From: Saprospiraceae bacterium
GTDB taxonomy: Bacteria; Bacteroidota; Bacteroidia; Chitinophagales; Saprospiraceae
Length of the DNA stretch: 64,000 nt
Direction: 5' to 3'
Assembly (NCBI GenBank): GCA_019638385.1
Contig: JAHBTW010000001.1
Location: forward strand, 1-64,000
Numbering within the stretch: position 1 is the first letter of the stretch; each line of letters starts with the position of its first letter. Below are positions 19,479 through 29,457 of this stretch, one piece after another. The position numbers and the translations under genes were made by a program. The notes beneath the pieces were generated by a model that saw only the letters and a program-made list of their open reading frames with translations, was not told where the DNA came from and did not search any database.

Positions 19479-20564
19479 TTAGCTGTTCCTGTCAATACAG
19501 TTCAAGTCTTCGAAGGCTAATTTGAGGCGCGACACGAAAGTTTCCTCGCCTTTGCGCAACCACACCCGCGGGTCGTAGTACTTTTTGTTGGGCTTGTCAT
19601 TGCCTTCCGGATTGCCGATCTGCGCTTGCAGGTAGCCTTTCTTCGATTCGTAATAATCGCGCACGCCTTCCCAATAAGCCCACTGCATATCGGTATCAAT
19701 GTTCATCTTGATGGCGCCGTATTCTATGGCTTCGCGGATTTCCTCGCGGGAAGAACCGGAGCCGCCGTGAAACACAAAATTGATGGGCAGCGGGTCGGAT
19801 AGGTTGAACTTCTCCCGCACATAGTTCTGCGAGTTTTTCAGAATGATCGGCTCCAATTTCACGTTGCCGGGCTTATACACGCCGTGTACGTTGCCGAAAG
19901 CGGCGGCCACCGTGAAGCGCGGGCTTACTTTGGAGAGTTCCTCGTATGCATACGCCACTTCGGAAGGCTGGGTATAGAGGCGGGAGCTGTCCACGTCTGT
20001 GTTGTCCACGCCGTCTTCTTCGCCGCCGGTCACGCCGAGTTCAATTTCGAGCGTCATGCCGAGAGCCTTCATGCGGGCGAGGTATTTGGCGCTGATGTGC
20101 ATGTTTTCCTCAATGGGTTCCTCAGAGAGATCGAGCATGTGAGAGCTGTACAGCGGATAGCCGTTTTTTTCAAAAAAACGCTCGCCGGCGTCCAACAGGC
20201 CGTCCACCCAGGGTAGCAGGTTGAGCGCGCAGTGATCGGTGTGCAACACAACGGGTACGCCATACGCTTCTGCCATCTGGTGTACATGCATGGCGCCGGA
20301 GATGCCGCCTGCAACGGCTGCTTTTTGCCCCTCATTGGAAAGGGCCTTGCCGGCAAAAAAAGCGGCGCCGCCATTGGAAAACTGAACGATAACAGGCGAG
20401 TTGACGGCCTTCGCCGTTTCCAAAACGGCATTCACCGAGTTGGTGCCGATGACGTTGACCGCCGGCAGGGCAAAGTTGTGCTCGTTGGCGTAGTTGAAGA
20501 GTTCCGTTACTTCGTCGCCGTGCAGTACGCCGGGCCGGAAGCGGGTATTGGTTGAGATATTCAT
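19479..20564 (-). CDS. fbaA: Class II fructose-bisphosphate aldolase
   Basis: 361 residues from the ATG at 20564 (MNISTNTRFRPGVL). It cleaves fructose 1,6-bisphosphate to DHAP and glyceraldehyde 3-phosphate (glycolysis and gluconeogenesis) with a zinc ion. The zinc site and active site are visible: VVLHTDHCALN, LEIELGVTGGEEDGV, AFGNVHGVYKPG and NFVFHGGSGSS. The length and the GVTGGEEDGV loop fit the class IIA (E. coli FbaA) type. It lies downstream of trxB on the same strand, but a good promoter sits between them. Confidence 0.96.
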   Translation of the reverse strand: MNISTNTRFRPGVLHGDEVTELFNYANEHNFALPAVNVIGTNSVNAVLETAKAVNSPVIVQFSNGGAAFFAGKALSNEGQKAAVAGGISGAMHVHQMAEAYGVPVVLHTDHCALNLLPWVDGLLDAGERFFEKNGYPLYSSHMLDLSEEPIEENMHISAKYLARMKALGMTLEIELGVTGGEEDGVDNTDVDSSRLYTQPSEVAYAYEELSKVSPRFTVAAAFGNVHGVYKPGNVKLEPIILKNSQNYVREKFNLSDPLPINFVFHGGSGSSREEIREAIEYGAIKMNIDTDMQWAYWEGVRDYYESKKGYLQAQIGNPEGNDKPNKKYYDPRVWLRKGEETFVSRLKLAFEDLNCIDRNS

Positions 20565-20586
20565 GAAGTGAAGGTTTTTGATCGGG

Positions 20587-20616
20587 TAAAGGTAGCGAAA
20601 AGCGGCGAGTTGCAAA
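20587..20616 (-). promoter_or_regulatory. Predicted Bacteroidota promoter of fbaA
   Basis: On the minus strand TTTG (20616-20613), an 18-bp spacer and TACCTTTA (20594-20587) match the Bacteroidota sigma consensus TTTG / TAnnTTTG with one mismatch. The start codon follows at 20564, which would give a leader of about 15 bases. Confidence 0.6.
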
Positions 20617-20626
20617 TTGGAAGCCT

Positions 20627-21571
20627 TTACACGATTCCTTTTTCCACCAGATAGCGCTCGGCATCCAGGGCAGCCATGCAGCCGGTGCCGGCTGCGGTGA
20701 CGGCCTGACGATAAACGTGATCCTGCGCATCGCCGCTGGCAAAAACGCCCTCCACATTGGTGCGGGTGCTGCCGGGTCGGGTAATGAGGTAGCCGGTTTC
20801 ATCCATCTCCAACCAGTCTTTGAAAATATCGGTATTGGGCTGGTGGCCGATGGCGACGAAAAAACCCTCTATCGGCAGGACCGTTTCCTGACCGCTGACT
20901 TTGTTCCACACCCGGACACCGGTGACGTGATCGTCGCCGAGCACTTCTTTGGTTTCGGTATTCCAGTGTATCTCAATATTGGGGGTATTGGCCACCCGGT
21001 CCTGCATGATTTTGGAGGCGCGCATTTCATCGCGGCGCACGATGAGGTGTACTTTGGGGCAGAGCTTGGAGAGGTAGGTGGCTTCTTCGGCCGCCGTATC
21101 GCCGCCGCCCACCACGGCCACTTCTTTGCCCCGGTAAAAGAACCCGTCGCATACAGCGCAGGCCGACACTCCTTTATTGGCAAGCCGTTGCTCCGATTCC
21201 AAGCCCAACCATTTGGCGCTGGCGCCGGTGGCGATGATGATCGAATCGGCATGAATTTCTGTGCCGCTCTCGGTCCAGGCTTTGTGAACCGGCCCGCTGA
21301 AGTCCACTTTTTCAATCAGTTCGTACCGCACATCGGTGCCGAAGCGCTCGGCTTGCTTGCGGAAGTCTTCCATCATTTCCGGCCCCATGATACCGTCGGG
21401 GTAGCCGGGGTAGTTTTCCACATCGGTCGTAATCATGAGTTGGCCGCCGGGTTCTTTTCCGGTGTATAACACGGGGTTGAGGTTGGCGCGGGCTGCGTAC
21501 ACGGCTGCGGTGTAGCCGGCAGGGCCGGCCCCGATAATCAGGCATCTTACATGCTCTTTGGTATCTGTCAT
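20627..21571 (-). CDS. trxB: Thioredoxin reductase
   Basis: 314 residues from the ATG at 21571 (MTDTKEHVRCLIIG). It reduces thioredoxin with NADPH in the cytoplasm. It carries the FAD motif GAGPAG (14-19), the redox-active CAVC in SACAVCDGFFYRG, the NADPH motif VVGGGDTAAEEA and the C-terminal FAD motif GVFASGDAQDHVYRQAVTAAGTG. Length and motif order are normal for the low-molecular-weight bacterial enzyme. A -7 box is seen upstream, and fbaA follows 62 bases downstream with its own promoter. Confidence 0.96.
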   Translation of the reverse strand: MTDTKEHVRCLIIGAGPAGYTAAVYAARANLNPVLYTGKEPGGQLMITTDVENYPGYPDGIMGPEMMEDFRKQAERFGTDVRYELIEKVDFSGPVHKAWTESGTEIHADSIIIATGASAKWLGLESEQRLANKGVSACAVCDGFFYRGKEVAVVGGGDTAAEEATYLSKLCPKVHLIVRRDEMRASKIMQDRVANTPNIEIHWNTETKEVLGDDHVTGVRVWNKVSGQETVLPIEGFFVAIGHQPNTDIFKDWLEMDETGYLITRPGSTRTNVEGVFASGDAQDHVYRQAVTAAGTGCMAALDAERYLVEKGIV

Positions 21572-21595
21572 GGTATTGGTTTTGAAATTAGGCTG

Positions 21596-21603
21596 CAAAA
21601 ATA
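21596..21603 (-). promoter_or_regulatory. Predicted -7 box of trxB
   Basis: TATTTTTG on the minus strand fits TAnnTTTG exactly and lies 24 bases before the trxB ATG. No clear TTTG is seen at -33. Confidence 0.5.
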
Positions 21604-21732
21604 GAAATAAACCACAGGACGTGGCAGTGATATTGGTCACCGGGCCGGCTTGTTCAAACGTGGAAATTGAGCAGAGGGTTTATCAACCGGGGGCTTTGCT
21701 TATCCAAGCGGATGCTTTTTGATGATTATCCA

Positions 21733-21740
21733 TATATTTG
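21733..21740 (+). promoter_or_regulatory. Predicted -7 box before the 21764 gene
   Basis: TATATTTG fits TAnnTTTG exactly, 23 bases before the ATG at 21764. No TTTG at the expected -33 distance was found. Confidence 0.45.
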
Positions 21741-21763
21741 AGTGTCTTAAACTAAACGGAGTT

Positions 21764-23074
21764 ATGAATATACATCTAAAAGCGATCTCACCAAGGGGGA
21801 AAACAAGGAAAACAGCCATAGCCCCCCTGCTCGGAGCTATACTCATTCTGGCGAGCTTCTGCGCGGTGGGCACGGCAAATGCGCAAAGCAATTTCCAGCC
21901 GGGGTATATTATTGATACGAATGGCGACTCTACCGGCGGTTGGATAGATCAAAAAGACTGGCTTAAAAATCCCAAAAAAATAACTTTCAAAACACATGAA
22001 CAAGGCTCGGCTATTCATTACACGCCAATGGAAATCAGCGCATTTAGGGTATCGGATGAAAGGTATGAGTCTGCCATTGTGAGCACATGCGTAGATCCCG
22101 TTTCCACCAACCGGATGACGCGATTCCCGGAGCTTACTTTAGTGTTGGACACTGTATTTCTTCAGGTAGTTGTTGAGGGTAAAAAAAGATTGCTCTATGC
22201 CAAAAATGAACTCAATATCGACAATTTTTACATCGAAACGGCTGAGGGGCTGGAGCTTTTGAGGTACAAGAGATACCTAAAGGCGAATGAATGGGGGTAT
22301 CACGCAGCGGAAAACAAATCCTATCTATTGCAATTGCAGAACCACCTCGAGGATTTCCCCGGCATCGCCGTGCATATCCCCTCCGTAAAATACAATTTGG
22401 AAAGCCTGTCCAAGCTGTTCTGTATGTACAACGAATGCACAGATATTGTAAAAGATAAGAAACGCGTGGCATTCGAAACCGGCGCTTGTATCGGCGGCAC
22501 AAGTACAGCGGTAAGGTTCAGCAGCAGTCATTCCTCTTTCAATTTTCTCACTCGTGCCGACTTTGGCAGGTCTTATGACGCGACTGCCGGTTTCTTCCTG
22601 AATGTGGTTCAAAACAAGCGTGGCGGCCAGTGGGCATTGAGCAATGATGTGCTTTATACTTCGTTCGGTACAAACGGCCGATATACAGACTACAGAAGCG
22701 AAGGGCACTATGTCATCCACACTACGGAATTGGCGTATTCCTACATCAAAATCAGCAATATGCTGCAATACCGCATACCCGTTGGGGCATTTCGCGTTTC
22801 CCTCAACGCAGGGTTGTCATACGGGTTATTGATGGGCCGGCATAACTCGCGGACACAAGAACTTTTCCTCTTCAGTTTGAATAGAATTACGGAGGATGAA
22901 CCATTGGAAAGGCCCCCGACCATTGACCCGGGGTATTTTTATGGGTTCAGTATTCAGCTCAACCGATGGGGGGCAGAGCTACGGAGAGAGCAAAGCGACG
23001 GCGTGTCGAGCATTCTCATTCTGGGCGCGCCTGTACAGAGGACTTTTCTGATGGTAAAATATCGGATTTGGTGA
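21764..23074 (+). CDS. Hypothetical secreted/outer-membrane protein
   Basis: About 436 residues from the ATG at 21764 (MNIHLKAISPRG). A basic region and a hydrophobic segment ending near TANAQS suggest a Sec signal peptide. The first mature part (GYIIDTNGDSTGGWIDQKDW) resembles a widespread Bacteroidota domain of unknown function. The second half has alternating hydrophobic strands (LAYSYIKISNMLQYRIPVGA, FRVSLNAGLSYGLL) and ends in an aromatic residue (KYRIW), as small outer-membrane barrels do. The function is unknown. It is convergent with the GH32 gene. Confidence 0.75.
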   Translation: MNIHLKAISPRGKTRKTAIAPLLGAILILASFCAVGTANAQSNFQPGYIIDTNGDSTGGWIDQKDWLKNPKKITFKTHEQGSAIHYTPMEISAFRVSDERYESAIVSTCVDPVSTNRMTRFPELTLVLDTVFLQVVVEGKKRLLYAKNELNIDNFYIETAEGLELLRYKRYLKANEWGYHAAENKSYLLQLQNHLEDFPGIAVHIPSVKYNLESLSKLFCMYNECTDIVKDKKRVAFETGACIGGTSTAVRFSSSHSSFNFLTRADFGRSYDATAGFFLNVVQNKRGGQWALSNDVLYTSFGTNGRYTDYRSEGHYVIHTTELAYSYIKISNMLQYRIPVGAFRVSLNAGLSYGLLMGRHNSRTQELFLFSLNRITEDEPLERPPTIDPGYFYGFSIQLNRWGAELRREQSDGVSSILILGAPVQRTFLMVKYRIW

Positions 23075-23137
23075 AATAGAGAGCTCACCTAACAAGAGCC
23101 ATTCACATAGAATTCCGACATCGCTCCACCATGCGTT

Positions 23138-24766
23138 TTATGGCCAAATGGTTTTCAATCCGTACACGACCCCCGAAATCAGCGCCACTTCCCCATTGTC
23201 GCTGTATATTTTCATTTGATTAAAATCCTTACCGGGGAAGAATACGTCTGTGAGGACAGTGGCCCCCTCGTCGGCGAATAATTCGGCGGAAGCAGTATCG
23301 AAAAACAGGTGGAGTTTTATGGTGGAGTGCGTGGAGATGCGGGGCGCCGTGTGCCGGCTGACGGCAAATTTGTCGGAAAAAGATGAGTTGCCGGCAGCAG
23401 TGCGATCACTGTAATAGTGTTGATCGGCAGCATCATACCCAATGCGGTAACGCTCGCCTTTGCTGTTGGAAAGTTCAATCCCGAAATCGGGGGTGGTGTT
23501 TTCCTGACATTCAAAATATAATATCAATTCGAGTTGAGAAGTATTTGCAAAAGCGGGCGATTCAACTACACCGCCATTCCCTATGACCAAAAACTCCTTT
23601 TTTATTTGAACCCCTGAAATCGTTTCAGAATCAACGCGCAGCTTTTCCAACTCTTCTACCGGCTTTGAAAAAACGCGAAAACCATTGCTTGTTTGGCGGA
23701 GCGTTAGTGTTCTGGGGAGCGTCATGGCACTGCGCCACGGTGCGGTGGGTACTGCCTGGGCATAGTCCCAATTGCTCATCCAGCCCATGAACAGGCGGCG
23801 CCCATCGGTTTGGGGAACGTCTGACCAGGTTACGCCGGCATAGTTGTCACGGCCATAATCGAGCCATACCCCTTGTTCGGCTTTTACATCGGGGGCGAAA
23901 GTGGGGTCCAAGCGAAAGTTTGTACCGTCGAAATCCCCAACGAAATATTGGGTGCCGGAGCCGCCGTTGGGCGCGCCGGGATTGATGCTCAGGAGGAGTA
24001 CCCATTTGGTGTCGGCGCTGTTTTCTACCCGGAGCGGAAACAAGTCAGGGCATTCCCACACACCCGCATGAACGCCCCATTCTTTCCCGAAATCGCTGAG
24101 CTGCGTCCAGTGAATAAGGTTGGGAGAGCCGTAAAACTTAACATGGTCAAAAGCGGCAAACACCATGATCCATTGCCTTGTGGCCTCGTGCCATATCACT
24201 TTGGGGTCGCGGAAGTCGCGTATTTTTTCTGTATTGGGAATCACCGGGTTGCCCTCGTATTTGACCCAGGTGCGGCCTTTGTCGTGGCTGTACGCAATGC
24301 CCTGATATTGAAAATCGGAGCGTCCGGCCTGTTCCATTTCCGGGTTGTGATAAGTGAAAATAGCGACGAGAGGCGGTTCGTTGTGCCGGCCCAGACCACT
24401 GGTGTTGTGCCAGTCCACCACCGCGCTGCCGGAGAAGATATAGCCCAGCGAATCGGGGTACAGCGCGATGGGCAGGTGCTCCCAATGTACCAAATCAGTG
24501 CTCACGGCATGGCCCCAGTGCATCGGCCCCCATACGGTGCTGTCGGGGTAGTACTGGTAAAACAAATGATATTCTCCCTCGTAGTAAAACATGCCGTTGG
24601 GGTCGTTCATCCACTTGGCAGGCGGGGAGAAGTGGAATTGCGGGCGATGCGGCTCGCGGTAGGAGGGCTTTTCCACTTCGGATTGATTTTTCGCCGGCGT
24701 CGGAGAACAGGAATACAGGGCACACCCTGCGAAGAACAAAATGAATACAGGCGTTGCACTTTTCAT
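23138..24766 (-). CDS. GH32 glycoside hydrolase lipoprotein (levanase/invertase type)
   Basis: 542 residues. The signal peptide ends in a lipobox (ALYSC, C20), so the protein is probably lipid-anchored at the cell surface or periplasm. The GH32 catalytic residues are WMNDPNG (D55, nucleophile), RDPK (187, transition-state Asp) and WECPDLF (E238, acid/base). A five-bladed propeller and a C-terminal beta-sandwich (from about residue 400) complete the fold. The family hydrolyses fructosyl bonds in sucrose, inulin or levan. There is no SusC/SusD pair or fructokinase next to it, so the substrate is not defined by context. Confidence 0.92.
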   Translation of the reverse strand: MKSATPVFILFFAGCALYSCSPTPAKNQSEVEKPSYREPHRPQFHFSPPAKWMNDPNGMFYYEGEYHLFYQYYPDSTVWGPMHWGHAVSTDLVHWEHLPIALYPDSLGYIFSGSAVVDWHNTSGLGRHNEPPLVAIFTYHNPEMEQAGRSDFQYQGIAYSHDKGRTWVKYEGNPVIPNTEKIRDFRDPKVIWHEATRQWIMVFAAFDHVKFYGSPNLIHWTQLSDFGKEWGVHAGVWECPDLFPLRVENSADTKWVLLLSINPGAPNGGSGTQYFVGDFDGTNFRLDPTFAPDVKAEQGVWLDYGRDNYAGVTWSDVPQTDGRRLFMGWMSNWDYAQAVPTAPWRSAMTLPRTLTLRQTSNGFRVFSKPVEELEKLRVDSETISGVQIKKEFLVIGNGGVVESPAFANTSQLELILYFECQENTTPDFGIELSNSKGERYRIGYDAADQHYYSDRTAAGNSSFSDKFAVSRHTAPRISTHSTIKLHLFFDTASAELFADEGATVLTDVFFPGKDFNQMKIYSDNGEVALISGVVYGLKTIWP

Positions 24767-24877
24767 GTCATATCGTTATATGTACAGTTAGTAGAGGTAT
24801 CTCGAAAACTTTGTCCTTTAGCATAGCAATTATTAGCGTTATCGCCCATTGCGCCGTCATCTTTTCCCCAAAACCCT

Positions 24878-26335
24878 TCATCTCCCATACCGCCGCAGCA
24901 AATCAAAAAAATCCGCCTCGCTGAGTTCCCGCGATTTCGCCAGGCGGCTTCGTTTGAGATTGAATCCGGCATGTCCTTCTCTCAAATCAACGGGGAATGG
25001 ATCGGTGGCATAGCTGCTGAATCCGGCGTACAACACAGGCCCTGTGAACCAGCCGTTTTCGTCGCAGGGGTTTTTAGCTTCCCGGTCCCATTCTTTGCCA
25101 AAAACGATGAGGGTAGAAATGGGCGCTTTGATCAAATGGTATTCCCACTCCAACTTCGTGCCGGCGGCTACATACACTTGGCCCACATACCAGGCATTGT
25201 TGTAAATGAACACGATGGCGTCGTATTTTTCATCGCCCCGGATGACGAAGGTCCGTTTGTCGCCCGATGCGTTCGGCTTGGGCGGGTAGCAGTCCCACAG
25301 CGGCGCGGCGCCTTGTAACTGCCCGGCTTGCAGCGCATTCCGGTTGGCGGTATAAAGGCTGTCGGTCAAAAAGCGGGCATATTCGAGTCGTTCTTGTGCC
25401 TCCCGCACTTCCCGTTTGGCTTTGTTCCATTCGCTGAATTTCAGACCGGCAAAAACGACGACGAGCAACACTGCGATGCCGGCAATGGCGCCTAACACCA
25501 GCAGGGTTTGGTTGGAGTTACCCGATTGCAACCGGCCCATCTCTTTGGTCTGATTGGCTTTTTGCAGGCGGTTTTTGACCTGATAAAAGACGCCTTTGAT
25601 GTGCTCGTTGGGCGCTATTTCCAGACCGAACGCGCTCATGCCCATCGCGGTGGAGGTATCGGCGCGCTGCAATGCTTTGCAGATAATAATCAGGCCGTTG
25701 CAAATGCGAATTTTCAAATCGTTGAAGTGATGGGGCAGGGCATTCATAAAATCGGCCCCGAAATGTTTGCGCAGGAAATAGCCTCCGACCAATTCTTGCG
25801 GCAGGGGTTGTTCCGGGTGTGCGGCAATGCTCCGCGCCAGGTGTTCAAATTCGGCCACATAGCTTTCTACATGCGCGCGGGCTGCGCCCAGCACCTCCGC
25901 TGCAGGAATGCCGAGAAGGTCGGGGTCGAGCGCGGCTAAGGTACTCAGTTGCGCCGTATCCTGTAGCCGCACCGCATCGGGCCAGGCGGCGGCGAGCTGC
26001 GGTTGGAGCAGGGGCGCGAGGAAGGCTTTGAGCGGCTCGTCGGCCGATACTTCCGGCTCCACTGTGCCTCCGGCGCCGGCCAAAACGCTGCTCAGGCCGG
26101 GATAACGCAAGAGCCGGTAAAAGGCTTCTACGGCATTGGGGTGATCTAATAAATCAAGGGCTTCTTCCAGTTCCTGCCGGCTGACGGAGCGGCCCATGTA
26201 TTGCAGGGCGGCATCGCCTTCCCGGTCAATGCGCGAAAGCAACTTAGCGCGGGCGTGTTGCAGCGTCGGCTCGTCTATTCCATGAGGCGGAGCGTATTGT
26301 AGCTCCAGCAATTCGATAGAGTTGAGGATGTACAT
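24878..26335 (-). CDS. Single-pass membrane protein of unknown family
   Basis: 485 residues. The N-terminal 270 residues are soluble and helical, opening with LLELQYAPPHGIDEPTL and followed by RIDREGDAALQYMGRSVSRQELEEAL. Residues 277-299 form a transmembrane segment, 301-325 look like a short coiled coil, and the C-terminal 150 residues are a beta-rich domain, probably outside the inner membrane. I do not recognise the family. It is divergent from the EAD-FGE gene with a gap of about 113 bases, so the two may share control and act together. A signal-transducing partner is plausible but not shown. Confidence 0.7.
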   Translation of the reverse strand: MYILNSIELLELQYAPPHGIDEPTLQHARAKLLSRIDREGDAALQYMGRSVSRQELEEALDLLDHPNAVEAFYRLLRYPGLSSVLAGAGGTVEPEVSADEPLKAFLAPLLQPQLAAAWPDAVRLQDTAQLSTLAALDPDLLGIPAAEVLGAARAHVESYVAEFEHLARSIAAHPEQPLPQELVGGYFLRKHFGADFMNALPHHFNDLKIRICNGLIIICKALQRADTSTAMGMSAFGLEIAPNEHIKGVFYQVKNRLQKANQTKEMGRLQSGNSNQTLLVLGAIAGIAVLLVVVFAGLKFSEWNKAKREVREAQERLEYARFLTDSLYTANRNALQAGQLQGAAPLWDCYPPKPNASGDKRTFVIRGDEKYDAIVFIYNNAWYVGQVYVAAGTKLEWEYHLIKAPISTLIVFGKEWDREAKNPCDENGWFTGPVLYAGFSSYATDPFPVDLREGHAGFNLKRSRLAKSRELSEADFFDLLRRYGR

Positions 26336-26448
26336 GGCTGTGTTGAATGAGGGTAAATTATTTTACAGGAGAAGAACAGAATTTCGGTGCAAAAAAGGGA
26401 AATATCTTGAACGAACCGATATATTGTGAGCCTATTTTTGCCTTGCCT

Positions 26449-28392
26449 ATGAAAAATATTGACGACATCCGGCGCGAACTGCGCGACCTCATCGTGGAGG
26501 GGATTCCCGAAACGATGAAAGCCCTCAAAGCCGTGTTGCCCCCCAACAGCGCCCGGTATCAGGACCTTATCCTCATCGAAGGCCGTTTGAAAGAAGCCAA
26601 TATCTCCGCACTCCGGGGCACGCTTTCCAACGATGATCTCCAATTGGCCTACAACCAAATCCGGGCTTCCCTGCTTGATCTCATCAACGATCTGGCGGAA
26701 GCCGACCTGCAGAACGCGCCTCCTGCCGTTGCGGAACCCCCCAAAGCACGCTCCGGCAACATCCTCTACCGCATCCCCGACGCCATGCAGTTGAACCACG
26801 AGCACAAGTGCATCGTGCGCATTGCCGTCAACGAGGAGTTGTTGTTGGAAAACATCGAGCTGGATCAGGAGGTACGGTTGCAAAGCATCCGCATCTCCGA
26901 CGTCATGCTGGTGCAATTGCTCGACCCTTCCGGGGAAGAACCCTTCCACATTCGCTCCGTCAACAGCGCGGAGCAGTTTATTGACGAAGATGCCTTCACC
27001 GAGTGGTTGTTTTATGTAAAACCTGTACGGGAAGGCACTTATCCGCTGCTGCTGAAAGTGGCGGTACTCGAACTCGTCAACGGCAAAGAACGCCAACGCG
27101 AGATCGTTTTGGAAGAAAGTATCCAGATCATCTCCGAAGCGGTACCCGACCCCGAAGATGCGCCGTTGAAAACCGCTGCCTACCAGTTGAATCTCTCCGG
27201 CAGTACCGCCGATGATGCGCTCATTTACGCGCCGCCTCAACCGGCCGGCCCCTTTGCACCCGCGCCCGCTGCTATACCGCGCTCCGGCAATGCGCCGCAA
27301 TCGGCCCGCCGGCAGATAGCGGGTATCGTGCGGGTGTTGGCCATGGTCGGGGTTATCTCTGTGGTGGGCGTGGTGGTGATGCAAAACCAACGAAGCGACT
27401 CGCCGTGGGTGGGCAATGATAAACTACCGTCTTCTATAACCAAAGGCGAAGAACCTTCCATTATACCCGATAGCGTGTGGCGGCTGGAAGAAGAAGACCC
27501 GGTTCTTGTAGATGCTGAACCGGACAGTGGAGCAGAGGGCACCCTCGAAGAATCTGCCCCGCGCCCGGCCAGGCCGGAAACTTCGACGCCGAACACTGCC
27601 GGCCCGCCCGTCACCCCGCCGATTGGCGCCCGCCCGGTAAATCCCGTCACCAACATGGTACTCGTGCGGGGCGGCACGTTCCTCATGGGCTGCGCCGACA
27701 GTACGAACCTGCGCTGCGACCAAAATGAATTTCCCGCCCGGCCGGTACGGATCAAAGATTTTTCACTCAGCGCTACCGAAATCACCGCCGCCCAATACGT
27801 CACTTTCCTGAACGCTTACGGATCGGGAGTAGTGAAGGCGGGCGCTCATCGCAATAAAGCCCTGCTCTCCGACCCCGACTGGTTGGAGCGCGACGGCGAC
27901 GGCCCCTGGCGGGTGAAAAAAGCCTGGGAGCAATACCCTGCCGTGAACGTAACCTGGTACGGCGCCAATGAGTTTGCTTCGTTTTACAACATGCGCCTGC
28001 CCTCGGAAGCAGAGTGGGAATACGCCGCAAGAGGAGGCCGCACCAATGCGGGATATACATACGCCGGCAGCGACAACCCCGACGAGGTGGCCTGGTATAG
28101 AAACAATGCCGGCGGTCGCCTGCATGCCGTCGGTATGAAGAAGGCCAATGCCCTGCGCTTATACGACATGAGCGGCAATGTGTGGGAATGGGTAGCCGAT
28201 TGCAAACACCCCGATTACACAGGCGCTCCCGCCGATGGAAAACCCTGGACGACCGGCGGAGATTGCACCCGGCGCATTGTGCGCGGCGGTTCCTGGGATT
28301 ACAGCAGCAGCGCCGCCAGGGTGCGCGCCCGCCGCGACAGCCGCCGGGAAGACGGCCTCGCCAATACGGGGTTTCGGGTGGCGAAGGATTGA
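26449..28392 (+). CDS. EAD-like, transmembrane, FGE-sulfatase-domain protein
   Basis: 647 residues from the ATG at 26449 ([13 protein letters not shown]); the frame upstream is not protein-like. Residues 1-85 resemble an effector-associated domain (EAD11-like), an adaptor found in STAND, caspase and other conflict systems. Residues 95-270 are beta-rich, 291-312 form a transmembrane segment, and a Pro/Glu-rich linker follows. From about 401 to the end is a formylglycine-generating-enzyme/sulfatase-modifying fold ([58 protein letters not shown]). The FGE part often serves as a binding module rather than an enzyme. A divergent membrane gene and a Fic gene flank it. The role in immunity is inferred from domains only. 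Confidence 0.82.
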   Translation: MKNIDDIRRELRDLIVEGIPETMKALKAVLPPNSARYQDLILIEGRLKEANISALRGTLSNDDLQLAYNQIRASLLDLINDLAEADLQNAPPAVAEPPKARSGNILYRIPDAMQLNHEHKCIVRIAVNEELLLENIELDQEVRLQSIRISDVMLVQLLDPSGEEPFHIRSVNSAEQFIDEDAFTEWLFYVKPVREGTYPLLLKVAVLELVNGKERQREIVLEESIQIISEAVPDPEDAPLKTAAYQLNLSGSTADDALIYAPPQPAGPFAPAPAAIPRSGNAPQSARRQIAGIVRVLAMVGVISVVGVVVMQNQRSDSPWVGNDKLPSSITKGEEPSIIPDSVWRLEEEDPVLVDAEPDSGAEGTLEESAPRPARPETSTPNTAGPPVTPPIGARPVNPVTNMVLVRGGTFLMGCADSTNLRCDQNEFPARPVRIKDFSLSATEITAAQYVTFLNAYGSGVVKAGAHRNKALLSDPDWLERDGDGPWRVKKAWEQYPAVNVTWYGANEFASFYNMRLPSEAEWEYAARGGRTNAGYTYAGSDNPDEVAWYRNNAGGRLHAVGMKKANALRLYDMSGNVWEWVADCKHPDYTGAPADGKPWTTGGDCTRRIVRGGSWDYSSSAARVRARRDSRREDGLANTGFRVAKD

Positions 28393-28417
28393 GGGTGGTA
28401 ACGGGGAAAATAAAAGT

Positions 28418-29296
28418 ATGAGCGACACAAAAATATCTATACGTTTTTTTAACGATCGCGAAGTGCGGGCCATTTGGGACGAGGCCGGCAGCAAGTGGTG
28501 GTTTTCAGTACTGGATATTGTTGCGGTGCTTACTGACCAGAATGACTATGCCAAAACCCGCAATTATTGGAAATACCTTAAAGCCAAATTAAAGAAGGAA
28601 GGAAGTGAAGTGGTTAGTGCCGCTACCCAGTTGAAATTGCACGCACCGGACGGCAAAAGACGTATGTCTGATATGCTCGACTACAACGGCATCATTGCTC
28701 TGGGCAAAACTTTTCCCGGAACCAAAGCCAACCGCTTTATGGAGTGGTTTACATACAGCGATGAAAGTATAGATGGGAAGAGCAAAACAAAAGCTTATGC
28801 TTTGTTTGAAAGTTCATTTATCAACAGCATAGAGGTGGGCACAACCAAGGGGTTGCAACAGATACACGCTTATTTATTTGGTGGCTTGTATGATTTTGCA
28901 GGGCAAATCCGTCAAAAAAATATTTCGAAAGGTGGTTTTCAATTTGCGACTTCACATTTTCTGGGCGACACCTTAAAACAAATAGAAGCCATGCCCGAAA
29001 CCACATTTGATGAAATAGTGAACAAGTATGTGGAAATGAACATTGCTCATCCATTCATGGAGGGCAATGGCAGAAGCGCAAGAATTTGGCTGGACCTGAT
29101 CTTAAAAAAACGTCTTAAAAAATGTGTGGATTGGAGTAAAATAAGCAAAGACGATTATATGAAGGCAATGAAGCTAAGCCCGACAAAAAGCAACATGCTG
29201 AAAACACTTATCAAAAATGCGCTCACGAACAAAATAAGCGACCGCGAAATGTTTATGAAAGGAATTGATTATTCCTATTACTACGAAGAAAATTGA
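28418..29296 (+). CDS. Bro-N/Fic protein (probable AMP-transferase)
   Basis: 292 residues from the ATG at 28418 ([16 protein letters not shown]), 25 bases after the FGE-protein stop, so likely co-transcribed. The N-terminal 105 residues look like a Bro-N phage antirepressor-type domain ([20 protein letters not shown]). The Fic fold is marked by [13 protein letters not shown] and the catalytic [12 protein letters not shown] (residues 211-222). Fic enzymes usually attach AMP to target proteins with ATP. The canonical His and Arg residues are intact, so it should be active. A toxin-like role is possible, but no antitoxin of known type is next to it. Confidence 0.9.
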   Translation: MSDTKISIRFFNDREVRAIWDEAGSKWWFSVLDIVAVLTDQNDYAKTRNYWKYLKAKLKKEGSEVVSAATQLKLHAPDGKRRMSDMLDYNGIIALGKTFPGTKANRFMEWFTYSDESIDGKSKTKAYALFESSFINSIEVGTTKGLQQIHAYLFGGLYDFAGQIRQKNISKGGFQFATSHFLGDTLKQIEAMPETTFDEIVNKYVEMNIAHPFMEGNGRSARIWLDLILKKRLKKCVDWSKISKDDYMKAMKLSPTKSNMLKTLIKNALTNKISDREMFMKGIDYSYYYEEN

Positions 29297-29304
29297 AACG
29301 GAAG

Positions 29305-29457
29305 ATGACGAAACTAAAATATACCGATACGACCGAAAAGGAATTAGAAGCCCACATCACACATATTCGCAAGCCGCAGCAGAAAATAGACAAGCTATAC
29401 GCACTACCTACTCCCGCCTCAGCGCGCGCGGTTGCACGGGTGCATCGCCTTCAATGA
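29305..29457 (+). CDS. Short ORF after Fic, possible remnant
   Basis: A 50-codon frame (MTKLKYTDTTEKELEAHITH) starts 8 bases after the fic stop and overlaps the end of the convergent OstA-like gene by about 50 bases. The first 30 codons look protein-like and charged, while the rest reads through GC-rich sequence of the OstA gene. It may be the broken start of a small helical protein (antitoxin-like) or noise. Confidence 0.3.
   Translation: MTKLKYTDTTEKELEAHITHIRKPQQKIDKLYALPTPASARAVARVHRLQ

Noticed and set aside
26275..27390. Minus-strand frame of 371 codons across the EAD-FGE gene
   Set aside because: Antisense to the FGE protein, which has clear motifs. The minus frame has none.
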